A stretch of 64,000 nt of DNA from Plantactinospora sp. BC1. GTDB taxonomy: Bacteria > Actinomycetota > Actinomycetes > Mycobacteriales > Micromonosporaceae. The translations under genes and the position numbers were made by a program. Under the pieces are notes generated by a model, which saw only the letters and a list, made by a program, of their open reading frames with translations, searched no databases and was not told the origin of the DNA. The stretch covers positions 2,480,001 through 2,544,000 of the forward strand of contig NZ_CP028158.1 in NCBI RefSeq assembly GCF_003030345.1. Direction: 5' to 3'. Numbering within the stretch: position 1 is the first letter of the stretch; the number at the start of each line of letters is the position of its first letter. This document shows positions 19,568-28,407 of this stretch, piece after piece.

Positions 19568-20470
19568 TCATCCTTTCAGCCCGCTGGTGTTGATGCCCTC
19601 GACCAGCATCCGCTGGAAGGCGATGAAGAAGAGGAAGACCGGCAGCAGCGAGAGCAGCGACATCGCGAACATCGGGCCGACCGCGCTCTGGCTGGTCGAG
19701 TCGATGAAGAGGGTCAGCGCCACCGGCACGGTGTAGTCCTCTAGGTCGGAGAGGTAGACCAGTTGCCGGAAGAAGTCGTTCCAGGTCCAGATGAACGAGA
19801 AGATCGCCGTGGTGACCAGCGCGGGGCGGCTCAGCGGCAGGATCACGTGCCGGAAGATACCGTACGAGCTGGCCCCGTCGATTTTGGCCGCCTCGTCCAG
19901 TTCGCGCGGAATGCCCCGCATGAACTGCACCATCAGGAAGACGAAGAACGCCTCGGTGGCGAGGAACTGCGGCAGCACCAGCGGCAGGTACGGCCAGGCG
20001 GCGCCGACCATCCCGGTCTTCTGGAACAGGATGTACTGCGGCACGATCAGCACGTGCCCGGGGAGCAGCAGTGTCCCGATCATGACGGCGAACCAGAGCC
20101 CGCGCAGCCGGAACCGCAGCCGCGCGAAGGCGTAGGCGGCGAGCAGGCAGGAGATGCCGTTGCCGACAACGGTGAGCAGGCTGACCACCGCGCTGTTGAA
20201 GAAGAACCGGCCGAAGTTGACGTCGAAGTTGGTCCAGCCGTCGGTGAAGTTGCCCGGGGTGAACTCGCGGGGGAGCAGCCCGATGTTGCTGACGATCTCC
20301 TCCTGCGACTTGAACGAGGTGCCGATCATCCAGAAGAGCGGATAGAGCACCACCGCGAGGATTGCGATCAGGATCAGCAGCCGGACGGCCTGCCGGCCGG
20401 CGCCGCCCGGGCGACGGCGGGCGGTCGCCCGGCCGCCGGGGCGGGGCAGGGTCGGAGTCTGGGCGACCAT
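19568..20470 (-). CDS. Carbohydrate ABC transporter permease, MalG type, 300 aa
   Basis: Inner-membrane permease of a CUT1-family sugar importer. Six membrane helices, with the cytoplasmic EAA loop ELDEAAKIDGASSYGIFRHVILPLSRPAL that docks on the ATPase, and the C-terminal MLVEGINTSGLKG typical of MalG/LacG proteins. Start ATG 20470 shares one base with the stop of the upstream permease, so translation is coupled. It probably imports oligogalacturonides or another pectin product, from context. Confidence 0.93.
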   Translation of the reverse strand: MVAQTPTLPRPGGRATARRRPGGAGRQAVRLLILIAILAVVLYPLFWMIGTSFKSQEEIVSNIGLLPREFTPGNFTDGWTNFDVNFGRFFFNSAVVSLLTVVGNGISCLLAAYAFARLRFRLRGLWFAVMIGTLLLPGHVLIVPQYILFQKTGMVGAAWPYLPLVLPQFLATEAFFVFLMVQFMRGIPRELDEAAKIDGASSYGIFRHVILPLSRPALVTTAIFSFIWTWNDFFRQLVYLSDLEDYTVPVALTLFIDSTSQSAVGPMFAMSLLSLLPVFLFFIAFQRMLVEGINTSGLKG

Positions 20471-21453
20471 CAGTTTCCGTCTCCGTCCGAGTAGTGCACC
20501 CAGAACCGGCCGGTGCTGAAGAAGACCACGGTGATCAGGGCGATCGCGACCAGGAAGACCCAGGCCATCGCGGAGGCGTAGCCCATCTCCAACTCGGTGA
20601 AGCCGGTGATGTAGAGGTTCAGCGTGTACATCAGGGTGGAGTCGACCGGTCCGCCGGTGCCGTTGCTGAGCACGAACGCCGCGGTGAAGCCCTGGAACCC
20701 GTTGATCGTCTCCAGTACCAGGTTGAAGAAGATCACCGGGGAGAGCATCGGCAGGGTGATGTTGACGAACTGCCGGAGCTTGTTGGCGCCGTCGACCGCC
20801 GCCGCCTCGTACAGCTCGGTCGGCACCTGCTTCAGCCCGGCCAGGAAGATCACCATCGGCGCGCCGAACTGCCAGATGGCGAGCACCATCAGGGTCTCCA
20901 GGGACCACTCCGGGTCGTTGACCCAGGGCTTGCCCTCGATCCCGAAGAGGCTGAGGAACGAGTTGAACGCGCCGTCCCGGTTGAACATGCTGACCCAGAC
21001 GATCGCCAGCGCCACGCTGCCGCCGAGCAGCGACGGCAGATAGAAGAGACCCCGGAACAGCCCGACTCCGCGCCAGGCGCGGTTGAGCAGCAGCGCGACC
21101 CCGAGCGCCGCGGCCAGCTTCAGCGGTACGGCGATCAGCCCGAACGAGAGCGTCACCTGCACCGCGTGCCAGTACGACGGGTCGGCGGTGAACATCCGCT
21201 CGTAGTTCGCCAGCCCCACCCACTCGACGTCCGACAGGTCGGTCAGGATGTCGTAGTTGGTGAAGCTGAGATAGAGCGACAGCAGCATGGGAATCGCCGT
21301 GATGGCCATCAGGCCGATCAGCCAGGGCGACAGGAAGACGTAACCGGCCAGACCCTCGCCGTGCCGGGTCCGTCCGGGCCTCCGCGACTTGGCGGAGGCC
21401 CGGACGGTTTCCCTGGCCGGCGGAGTCGGGTTGGGCGCCGTGGTCAACGCCAC
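20470..21453 (-). CDS. Carbohydrate ABC transporter permease, MalF type, 327 aa
   Basis: Partner permease with six predicted helices beginning at LAGYVFLSPWLIGLMAITAIPMLLSLYLSFTNY. The EAA loop is ELYEAAAVDGANKLRQFVNITLPMLSP. The N-terminal about 30 residues are basic and cytoplasmic. It lies 31 bp after the binding protein and overlaps the MalG-type permease by one base. With these two genes and the MsmK-type ATPase at 37.5-38.6 kb, a complete importer can be assembled. Confidence 0.93.
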   Translation of the reverse strand: MALTTAPNPTPPARETVRASAKSRRPGRTRHGEGLAGYVFLSPWLIGLMAITAIPMLLSLYLSFTNYDILTDLSDVEWVGLANYERMFTADPSYWHAVQVTLSFGLIAVPLKLAAALGVALLLNRAWRGVGLFRGLFYLPSLLGGSVALAIVWVSMFNRDGAFNSFLSLFGIEGKPWVNDPEWSLETLMVLAIWQFGAPMVIFLAGLKQVPTELYEAAAVDGANKLRQFVNITLPMLSPVIFFNLVLETINGFQGFTAAFVLSNGTGGPVDSTLMYTLNLYITGFTELEMGYASAMAWVFLVAIALITVVFFSTGRFWVHYSDGDGN

Positions 21454-21484
21454 GAGCCAACTCCTCTCCGAACGTGTGACCGCG

Positions 21485-22828
21485 CTACGCGATCGCTGCC
21501 TTGGCGGCCTCGTAGTAGGCGGCGGCGGCCTGGGCCGGGGTCTGCCGCCCGTACTGGACCTCCTCGGCGAACTTGATCAGCTCGGACCGGACCTTGCTGT
21601 GCCCCTTCAGCGGCACCTGCGGGGACGGGCCGAACTTGGCGCCGAGTTCGTTCTCGACCTGGATCGACTGCTTCATCGCCGGGTCGGTCACCGAGTCGCT
21701 GACCGCCTTGCGGACGTCCAGGTTGGACGGCAGGCCACGGTCGGTACCCAGGATCTTGCCGGCCTCCGGGTCGTTGGCCAGGAAGTTGATCACGTCGACG
21801 GCGACGTCCGGGTGCTTGGTCTTGCCGAAGACCGAGAAGTACATCGAGGCCCGGGCCCACTGCGCGCTCGGGTCACCCGGGTAGGAGACGACGCCCAGCT
21901 CGTCCTTGGTGTTCTTCTTCAGCTCCGGCATCTGGTTGGCCCAGACGAACGAGGTACCCGCCTTGCCGGTCACCACGAGCTGCTTGGTGATGTCGGTGGC
22001 GTTGCCCTCGTGGATCACGTCCGGGGTCGGGGTGGCCCCCTGGTCGCGGGCGCCCTTCCACAGCTCGAACCACTTGGTCACGTCGTCGGCGGTGAAGCCG
22101 AGTTCCTTGCCCTTGTAGAGGTCCTTGCCCTGCTGGCGCAGCCAGACCCAGAACGCCTTGTAGTCGGCGCTCGGGTCCATCGTGCCGGGGATCTTGGTGA
22201 CCTTGCTGGCGTTCGCCGCCCAGGCGATGAACGCCTCCCAGGTCATCCCGATGGTCGGCTCCGGCAGGCCGTGCTTCTGCAACAGCGACTTGTTGTAGAC
22301 CAGACCCTGGGTGTTCTCCCCGAACGCGACCCCGGCGAACTTGCCGTCGACCACGCCGTACTCGTAGAGGCTCTTCGGGAACTTGCTGACGTCGAGCTTC
22401 CCCTCGTCCTTGTACTTCGTCAGGTCGAGCGTGGTGTTCCGGGACGCGTACTCGGTCAGGTAGTTGTCGTCGATCTGGAAGATGTCCGGGGCGTCGCCGC
22501 CGGCGGTCAACGTGGCGAGCTTGTCGAAGTAGCCCTGGTTGGCCTGCCAGGTCTTCTTGAACGTCACGTTGGGGTGCTTGGCGGTGTAGAGCGCCAGGGC
22601 CTCCTCGGTGAGCTTGGCGCGCGCCTCCCCACCCCACCAGAAGATCGAGAGTTCGACCTTGGCGTTGGGGTCGGTGCTCGCCTCCTCGCCGCCGCCGCAG
22701 GCGGTGGCGCCGAGCACGAGGGGAAGGGCGACCATCGCGGCGGTGATCCGGAGCAGGCCTCGACGGTGCAGGGTACGGCGGCTACGCGCGGCAGGCACGT
22801 TTGCCCTCGGGGGTGTGGCGGGGTGCAT
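21485..22828 (-). CDS. Extracellular sugar-binding lipoprotein of the ABC importer, 447 aa
   Basis: Family 1 solute-binding protein. It has a twin basic N-region, a hydrophobic core and a lipobox LGATAC (Cys44), predicting lipid anchoring outside the membrane. Then VELSIFWWGGEARAKL, a typical start of CUT1 binding proteins, and conserved GGDAPDIFQIDD and PSNLDVRKAV blocks. AAGGAG lies upstream of ATG 22828. It is separated by 19 bp from the LacI-family regulator gene upstream. The tryptophan-rich N-terminal strand is common in oligosaccharide binders. The ligand is inferred to be pectin-derived. Confidence 0.93.
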   Translation of the reverse strand: MHPATPPRANVPAARSRRTLHRRGLLRITAAMVALPLVLGATACGGGEEASTDPNAKVELSIFWWGGEARAKLTEEALALYTAKHPNVTFKKTWQANQGYFDKLATLTAGGDAPDIFQIDDNYLTEYASRNTTLDLTKYKDEGKLDVSKFPKSLYEYGVVDGKFAGVAFGENTQGLVYNKSLLQKHGLPEPTIGMTWEAFIAWAANASKVTKIPGTMDPSADYKAFWVWLRQQGKDLYKGKELGFTADDVTKWFELWKGARDQGATPTPDVIHEGNATDITKQLVVTGKAGTSFVWANQMPELKKNTKDELGVVSYPGDPSAQWARASMYFSVFGKTKHPDVAVDVINFLANDPEAGKILGTDRGLPSNLDVRKAVSDSVTDPAMKQSIQVENELGAKFGPSPQVPLKGHSKVRSELIKFAEEVQYGRQTPAQAAAAYYEAAKAAIA

Positions 22829-22847
22829 TTTCGCTCACTCCTTGGCG

Positions 22848-24011
22848 TTAGGAGGCGACACTTTCGGGGGTGGCCGCGGTCACGTCGCCCGGGACCGGAT
22901 GGCCGTGCGGGCCCGGGCGAGCAGGAGATGCCGCGCCCGGACGGTCGGCTGCTGCCGCCGTTCCGGGCCGGTCGGCCGAAGCCGCCGGACCGACACCCGT
23001 CGAGTCGCGGATGACCAATTCGGTCTGCAGGCTTACCTGTGCGGTGGTGCGACGGTCGTCGGTGGTGCTGGTCCGTCCACCGCCGCGACCGGCGCGAGCG
23101 GAGGCGGAACCGTCGTGTTGCAGGAGCATGTCGACGGCCGTCCGGCCGGCGGCCGCGGTTGGCGTGGCCACCGTCGTCAATTTGGGCCGGGTGAGGCGGC
23201 TCAGCGCGATGTCGTCGATGCCGACCACGCTGATGTCCCGGGGCACCCGTAGCCCGAGTGAGTCCAGCCCTTCCATCAGGCCGATGGCCATCAGGTCGTT
23301 GTAGGCGAGTACGGCGGTGGCGCCGCTGCGGCGTACCTGTTCGGCCATGGCGATGCCGCCGCCCTCGGTGGGCGGGTTGGGGCCGAGCACGGTCAGCGAG
23401 GCGTCCGCGGCCCGGGCGGCGGCGGTGGCCGAGCGGCGGATCTCCCGGTTGGTCCAGGAGCCGCGCGGCCCGCCGAGCAGGGCGAGGTCGCGGTGTCCGA
23501 GCCCGGTCAGGTGTTCGACGGCGAGCCGGGCGCCCTGGCCGACGTCCATCACCACCGCCGGCAGGCCGGTGACCTGGCGGTTGATCACGACCAGCGGCAC
23601 CTCGCGGCTGAGCTGCTCGATCAGGCTGTTGCTCATCCGGGGGCTGCACAGCAGCACGCCGTCGACCTGCTTGGCCAGGGCGTGCACCAGGTCCTCCTCG
23701 GCCGCCGGGTCCTCGTTGGTGTCGGCGATGAAGATGTGGTAGTCGCGCTGCCGGGCCTGGCTCTCCGCCGCCTTGATCAGCGGCGGGAAGAACGGGTTGG
23801 CGATGTCGGCGATGATCAGGCCGATGTTGTGGGTGCGCCCGGTGATCAGGGCCCGGGCGGCCCGGTTGGGCCGGTAGCCGAGGTGTTCGGCGCAGGCCAG
23901 CACCCGGTTCCGGGTCTCCGGATTGACCAGGTGTGGGGCCGAGAACGTCCGCGAGACGGTGGAGATGTGCACCCCGGAGGCCCGCGCGACGTCTCGAATG
24001 GTGGCTGGCAC
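22848..24011 (-). CDS. LacI-family transcriptional regulator of the pectin/uronate locus
   Basis: Helix-turn-helix ATIRDVARASGVHISTVSR then hinge GYRPNRAARAL, and a periplasmic-binding-type sensor domain (IGLIIADIANPFFPPLI, VLAYNDLMAIGLMEGL, ISVVGIDDI). I choose GTG 24011, just ahead of the HTH, with GAGAGGA five bases upstream; the open frame extends to a TTG at 24062. The C-terminus carries an unusual Arg/Gly/Thr-rich insert (about residues 300-320) and a 60-residue Ala/Pro-rich tail not found in typical 340-residue members. It is first in the importer operon and divergent from the uronate operon, with three operator candidates between. Confidence 0.92.
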   Translation of the reverse strand: MPATIRDVARASGVHISTVSRTFSAPHLVNPETRNRVLACAEHLGYRPNRAARALITGRTHNIGLIIADIANPFFPPLIKAAESQARQRDYHIFIADTNEDPAAEEDLVHALAKQVDGVLLCSPRMSNSLIEQLSREVPLVVINRQVTGLPAVVMDVGQGARLAVEHLTGLGHRDLALLGGPRGSWTNREIRRSATAAARAADASLTVLGPNPPTEGGGIAMAEQVRRSGATAVLAYNDLMAIGLMEGLDSLGLRVPRDISVVGIDDIALSRLTRPKLTTVATPTAAAGRTAVDMLLQHDGSASARAGRGGGRTSTTDDRRTTAQVSLQTELVIRDSTGVGPAASADRPGTAAAADRPGAASPARPGPHGHPVPGDVTAATPESVAS

Positions 24012-24066
24012 GCGAGTCCTCTCTGTGGCTGCCGGTGTGTCTGCCGTCACTTGGTTGGCCAATTAA

Positions 24067-24080
24067 TGCAAACGGTTGCT
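24067..24080. promoter_or_regulatory. LacI-type operator candidate 1
   Basis: TGCAAACGGTTGCT fits the LacI/GalR-family pattern TGNAANCGNTTNCA except for the last base. It lies 56 bp upstream of the chosen lacI-family start, so autoregulation of the importer operon is plausible. Confidence 0.6.
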
Positions 24081-24124
24081 CACGTGTCAACGGGGATCGG
24101 TTACGGCTTTGTTGCGGTACGCAG

Positions 24125-24144
24125 CTATGGGAGTGCTCCCATAG
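24125..24144. promoter_or_regulatory. Perfect palindrome resembling a CebR-type operator
   Basis: CTATGGGAGTGCTCCCATAG has 9-bp perfect arms around TG. Its core TGGGAGTGCTCCCA differs in one base from TGGGAGCGCTCCCA, the operator described for the Streptomyces cellobiose regulator CebR. It lies midway between the two divergent operons. Confidence 0.6.
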
Positions 24145-24218
24145 TTACAAATCCGGATATAGGCCGCAGCTTTGCTACCGGCCGTTGACGGGTGCCCGGG
24201 TTGCGTGGTTACTTCTCC

Positions 24219-24232
24219 TGCAAACCTTTGCA
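24219..24232. promoter_or_regulatory. LacI-type operator candidate 2
   Basis: TGCAAACCTTTGCA is a near-perfect 14-bp palindrome sharing TGCAAAC with candidate 1. It sits 21 bp before the start codon of the first uronate-operon gene, overlapping the expected transcript start or leader, which suits repression. Confidence 0.6.
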
Positions 24233-24252
24233 GCCAACGGAGGCGAGCTGGG

Positions 24253-25581
24253 ATGACGGTAACCCCGGGAAGGCAGCGTTTCGCCCTGGTCGGCACGGGC
24301 GCGCGCGCGGAGATGTTCGTCCGCGCCCTGGTGCTGGACCACCCGAACACGGCCGAACTCGTCGCCTTCGCCGACGTCAACCCGGCCCGGATGAACGCGC
24401 ACAACGGCTGGCTCGCCGAACTCGACTTCGAGCCGGTGCCGACCTACCTGGCCAGCGAATTCTCCAGCATGCTGGAGAAGGAACGGGTCGACGTGGTGCT
24501 GGTGACCACGGTGGACCGGACGCACGACGAGTACATCGTCGCGGCGCTGCGGGCCGGCTGCGACGTGATCACCGAGAAGCCGATGACCACCGACGTGGCC
24601 CGGTGCGAGCGGATCCTGTCCGCCGTTGCGGAAACCGGCCGGAAAGTTTCGGTCGCCTTCAACTATCGCTACAACCCATTGCACGAGAAGGTCCGGGAGG
24701 TGCTCGCCGAGGGCGCCATCGGCGAGATCGGCTCCGTGCACTTCGAGTGGCTGCTCGACGTACGCCACGGTGCCGACTACTTCCGGCGCTGGCACCGGGA
24801 CAAGGCCAACTCCGGCGGGCTGATGGTGCACAAGGCGAGTCACCACTTCGACCTGGTCAACTGGTGGCTGGACGCCAGGCCGGTGCAGGTCTACGCCGCC
24901 GGCCGGCTCTTCTTCTACGGCGACGTCGCCGGGAAGCGGCACGGCTACGCCCGCCCGTACGACCGGGCGCACGGCTCGCCGGCCGCCGCGGACGACCCGT
25001 TCGCGCTGCACCTGGCCGACCACCCCCGGCTGCGGGCGCTCTATCTGGAGGCGGAGGCCGAGGACGGCTACCACCGCGACCAGAACGTCTTCGCGCCCGG
25101 GGTGACCATCGAGGACGACATGGCGGTGCTGGCGCAGTACGACAGTGGTGCCACCATGACCTACCACCTGACCGCGTACGCACCCTGGGAGGGCTACCGG
25201 GTGATGTTCAACGGCAGCCGGGGACGGCTCGAACTCGAGGTGGTGGAGAGCGACTTCGTCAGCCCGCAGGCGGCCGGCGAGCTGAAGGGTGCCGCGCTGC
25301 ACGGCGTACAGGCAGCCGTGGAGGAGGGCTGGGCGAAGATCACGCTGCGGCCGTTCTGGGAGCAGCCCCGGGAGGTACCCGTCTCCGGCTACACCCGCAC
25401 CGGACACGGCGGCGCGGACGCCCGGATGACGGCGGTGCTCTTCGGCGGCCACACCGACCCGATGGACCGGGCGGCCACCGCCCGGGACGGCGCACTCGCC
25501 CTGCTCACCGGCCTGGCCGCGAACCGATCCTTCGAAACCGGGCAGCCGGTCCGCGTCGCCGAGCTGCTCACCATCCCCTGA
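24253..25581 (+). CDS. Gfo/Idh/MocA-family oxidoreductase, 442 aa
   Basis: NAD(P)-dependent sugar oxidoreductase family. Rossmann motif FALVGTGARAEMFVRAL at the N-terminus, the dinucleotide/substrate lysine in ITEKPMT, and the C-terminal domain with GGLMVHKASHHFDLVNWW. It starts at ATG 24253 with GGAGG 10 bp upstream. The protein is longer than the usual 340-380 aa because of an insert around HGYARPYDRAHGSPAA. It is the first gene of the uronate operon; the substrate is probably a uronic acid, an oligouronide end group or a derived sugar acid, by context only. Confidence 0.88.
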   Translation: MTVTPGRQRFALVGTGARAEMFVRALVLDHPNTAELVAFADVNPARMNAHNGWLAELDFEPVPTYLASEFSSMLEKERVDVVLVTTVDRTHDEYIVAALRAGCDVITEKPMTTDVARCERILSAVAETGRKVSVAFNYRYNPLHEKVREVLAEGAIGEIGSVHFEWLLDVRHGADYFRRWHRDKANSGGLMVHKASHHFDLVNWWLDARPVQVYAAGRLFFYGDVAGKRHGYARPYDRAHGSPAAADDPFALHLADHPRLRALYLEAEAEDGYHRDQNVFAPGVTIEDDMAVLAQYDSGATMTYHLTAYAPWEGYRVMFNGSRGRLELEVVESDFVSPQAAGELKGAALHGVQAAVEEGWAKITLRPFWEQPREVPVSGYTRTGHGGADARMTAVLFGGHTDPMDRAATARDGALALLTGLAANRSFETGQPVRVAELLTIP

Positions 25582-25598
25582 TCGCAAGGAGCCGACCC

Positions 25599-27035
25599 GT
25601 GTCCGCACCGTCCGACCGGCCCGACCTGCTCTTCCCGTCCGAGCCCAGCCAGCGGGCCATCGCCCGCGAGCTGTACGCGCTGGTCCGGGACCGGCCGCTG
25701 ATCTCGCCGCACGGGCACGTGGACCCGGGCATCCTCGCCGACGACGTCGCCTTCCCGGACCCGGCACGGCTGATCATCGTGCCGGACCACTACCTGACCC
25801 GGATGCTGCTCAGCCAGGGCGTCACCCCGGCCGAGCTGGGCGTACCGGCGGTGGACGGCGAGCCGGTGGAGACGGACGGCCGCACCATCTGGCGCCGGTT
25901 CGCGGCGCACTGGCACCTGTTCCGGGGCACCCCGAGCCGGCTCTGGCTGGAGGAGACCTTCCGGAACGTTTTCGGAATCGAGACCCGCCTCTCCCCGGCC
26001 ACCGCCGACGAGATCTACGACGCGATCGCCGCGCAGCTCGGCCAGCCGGAGTTCCGGCCCCGGGCGCTCTTCGAACGCTTCAACATCGAGGTACTGGCCA
26101 CCACCGAGTCGCCGCTCGACGAGCTGGGCCGGCACGCCAAGCTCGCCGCCGACGGCTGGGGCGGACCCGGCGGCCGGGTGATCACCACCTTCCGGCCGGA
26201 CAACGTCGTCGACATGGAGTTCGACGGCTGGGCCGGCAACGTCGCCCGGCTCGGCGAGATCACCGGCGAGGACACCGGCCGGTACCCCGGCTACCTCGCC
26301 GCGCTGCGCAGCCGCCGCGAGGCGTTCATCGCCGCCGGGGCGACCTCCACCGACCACGGCCACCCGACCGCGCTGACCCTGCGGCTGACCGAGGCGGAGG
26401 CGGGCGCCCTCTACGAGCGCGGGCTGCGCGGCGAGGCCACCGCGGAGGATGCCGAGGCGTTCCGGGCGCACATGCTGGTCGAGTTCGCCAGGATGTCCAT
26501 CGAGGACGGGCTGGTGATGCAGCTGCACCCCGGCTCGGTACGCAACCACAACCGCTGGCTCTACGCCAAGCACGGCCGGGACGTCGGCGGCGACATCCCA
26601 CAGGCCACCGAGTACCTGCACGCGCTCACCCCGCTGCTCGACGCGTACGGCAACGATCCCCGGCTGCGGCTGGTCGTCTACACGCTGGACGAGTACACCT
26701 TCACCCGGGAACTGGCCCCGCTGGCCGGCGGCTACGCGGCGCTCTACCTCGGCGCGCCCTGGTGGTTCCTGGACTCGCCGGAGGTGCTGCGCCGGTTCCG
26801 CGAGGCGGTCACCGAGACCGCCGGCTTCTACAACACCGCCGGGTTCGTCGACGACACCCGGGCGTTCTGCTCCATCCCGGTACGCCACGACGTGGCCCGG
26901 CGGATCGACGCCGGCTTCCTGGCCCGGCTCGTCGCCGAGCACCGGCTGCCGGCCGACGAGGCGGCCGAGACCATCGTCGACCTCGCCTACCACCTGCCCA
27001 AGAAGGTCTTCAAGCTCGGAGGCACTGACAGGTGA
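25599..27035 (+). CDS. uxaC: Uronate isomerase
   Basis: Isomerises D-galacturonate to D-tagaturonate and D-glucuronate to D-fructuronate, the entry step of bacterial uronate catabolism. Amidohydrolase-fold features: metal-binding HxH in SPHGHVDP, TTESPLDEL, TTFRPDNV, TDHGHPTAL, MQLHPGSVRNHN and the C-terminal LAYHLPKKVF. Length of 478 aa is normal. It starts at GTG 25599 with AAGGAG upstream, 17 bp after the first oxidoreductase. Confidence 0.96.
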   Translation: MSAPSDRPDLLFPSEPSQRAIARELYALVRDRPLISPHGHVDPGILADDVAFPDPARLIIVPDHYLTRMLLSQGVTPAELGVPAVDGEPVETDGRTIWRRFAAHWHLFRGTPSRLWLEETFRNVFGIETRLSPATADEIYDAIAAQLGQPEFRPRALFERFNIEVLATTESPLDELGRHAKLAADGWGGPGGRVITTFRPDNVVDMEFDGWAGNVARLGEITGEDTGRYPGYLAALRSRREAFIAAGATSTDHGHPTALTLRLTEAEAGALYERGLRGEATAEDAEAFRAHMLVEFARMSIEDGLVMQLHPGSVRNHNRWLYAKHGRDVGGDIPQATEYLHALTPLLDAYGNDPRLRLVVYTLDEYTFTRELAPLAGGYAALYLGAPWWFLDSPEVLRRFREAVTETAGFYNTAGFVDDTRAFCSIPVRHDVARRIDAGFLARLVAEHRLPADEAAETIVDLAYHLPKKVFKLGGTDR

Positions 27036-27088
27036 GCGCGAGGAATGAGCGAGCGCAGCGAGTGAGTCCCGCAGTCGCGAACGAAAGG
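27036..27088. repeat. GAGCGAGCGCAGCGAGTGAG-type intergenic sequence
   Basis: Inside an operon, the 61 bp between uxaC and the dehydratase gene contain AATGAGCGAGCGCAGCGAGT followed by GAGTCCCGCAGTCGCGAACG. This purine-rich GAGCGNNCGC style recurs between genes in many actinobacterial genomes, in my recollection, so I annotate it as a probable dispersed repeat. Only one copy is visible in this window. Confidence 0.4.
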
Positions 27089-27096
27089 CAAGCTCA

Positions 27097-28407
27097 GTGA
27101 GTGTGACCATCACCGGCGTCGACGTGCACGACGTGCGGTTTCCGACGGCGGCGGCCGGGGACGGCTCGGACGCGATCAACCGGGGCGACTACTCGGCCAG
27201 CTACGTCGAGTTGCGCACCGACGCGCCGGACGGGACCTTCGGGGCCGGGTTCACCTTCACCAACGGCCGGGGCAACGAGCTGACCTGCGCCGCCATCCGG
27301 GCCCTCGCCCACCACGTCGTCGGCAGGACGATGGCGGAGATCGTCGCGGAGCCGGTGGAGTTCTGGCGGTCGCTCAGCGCCGACGTGCAGCTGCGCTGGC
27401 TCGGGCCGGAGAAGGGCGTCATCCACATGGCGACCGGCGCCCTGGTCAACGCGGTCTGGGACCTGCGGGCCAAGCTGGAGGGGAAGCCGCTGTGGCGGCT
27501 GCTCGTCGAGATGCCGAGCGAGGAACTCGTCCGCAACGTCGACTTCCACCACATCATCGACGCGATCAACCCGGCCGAGGCCGCCGCGATCCTGGACAAG
27601 GGACAGGTCGGCCTCGCGGACCGGCTCGCCGAGCTGGAACGGGACGGCTTCCCCTCCTACACCACCTCGGTCGGCTGGCTCGGCTATCCGGACGACAAGG
27701 TCCGGGCGCTGACCCGGGAGGCGTACGCCCAGGGGTGGCGGGCGATGAAGATGAAGGTCGGCGGCCCGGTCGAGGACGACGTACGCCGGGCGCGGATCAT
27801 CCGCGAGGAGATCGGCCCGGACGCGCTGCTGATGATGGACGCCAACCAGGTCTGGGACGTCGACGAGGCGATCGAGAACATGTCCCGGCTGGTCGAGTTC
27901 GACCCGTACTGGATCGAGGAGCCGACGCACGCCGACGACGTACTCGGGCACGCCCGGATCGCCGAGGCGGTGACCGGGCTCTCCGGCGGGCGCTGCCGGG
28001 TCGCCACCGGCGAGGTGGCGGCGAACCGGGTCATCTTCAAGCAACTCATGCAGGCCGAGGCGATCGGGGTCTGCCAGATCGACGCCTGCCGGATCGGCGG
28101 GGTCAACGAGGTGCTCTCGGTGATGCTGATGGCGGCGAAGTTCGGCGTGCCGATCTGCCCGCACGCCGGCGGCGTGGGGCTGTGCGAGTACGTCCAGCAC
28201 CTGGCGATCTTCGACTATCTGCGGGTCGGCACCTCGCTGGACGGCCGGATGGTCGAGTACGTCGACCACCTGCACGAGCACTTCGTCGACCCGGTACGCA
28301 CCCGGGGCGGCCGCTATCTGCTGCCGGAGCAGCCCGGTTACAGCTCGACGATGAAGCCGGGCTCGATCGCCGAGTACTCCTTCCCGGACGGCCCGGTATG
28401 GGCGTGA
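27097..28407 (+). CDS. Enolase-superfamily sugar-acid dehydratase, L-fuconate dehydratase-like, 436 aa
   Basis: Dehydrates a sugar acid to a 2-keto-3-deoxy acid. The N-terminal capping domain (GAGFTFTNGRGNELTC) and the KxK base pair in AMKMKVGG are of the L-fuconate dehydratase type. Metal ligands are in MMDANQVWD, YWIEEPTHADD and ATGEVAANRV, with the catalytic His in CPHAGGVGLCEYVQH. GTG 27097 has AAAGG upstream. Between uronate isomerase and a fructuronate/tagaturonate-reductase-like gene, D-altronate or D-mannonate is a credible substrate besides L-fuconate; FucD enzymes are known to accept several acid sugars. No fucose genes are seen nearby. Confidence 0.88.
   Translation: MSVTITGVDVHDVRFPTAAAGDGSDAINRGDYSASYVELRTDAPDGTFGAGFTFTNGRGNELTCAAIRALAHHVVGRTMAEIVAEPVEFWRSLSADVQLRWLGPEKGVIHMATGALVNAVWDLRAKLEGKPLWRLLVEMPSEELVRNVDFHHIIDAINPAEAAAILDKGQVGLADRLAELERDGFPSYTTSVGWLGYPDDKVRALTREAYAQGWRAMKMKVGGPVEDDVRRARIIREEIGPDALLMMDANQVWDVDEAIENMSRLVEFDPYWIEEPTHADDVLGHARIAEAVTGLSGGRCRVATGEVAANRVIFKQLMQAEAIGVCQIDACRIGGVNEVLSVMLMAAKFGVPICPHAGGVGLCEYVQHLAIFDYLRVGTSLDGRMVEYVDHLHEHFVDPVRTRGGRYLLPEQPGYSSTMKPGSIAEYSFPDGPVWA

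Noticed and set aside
24120-24200. Riboswitch before the first uronate-operon gene
   Set aside because: The visible symmetry is a set of short DNA palindromes of LacI/CebR type, not a conserved RNA aptamer.
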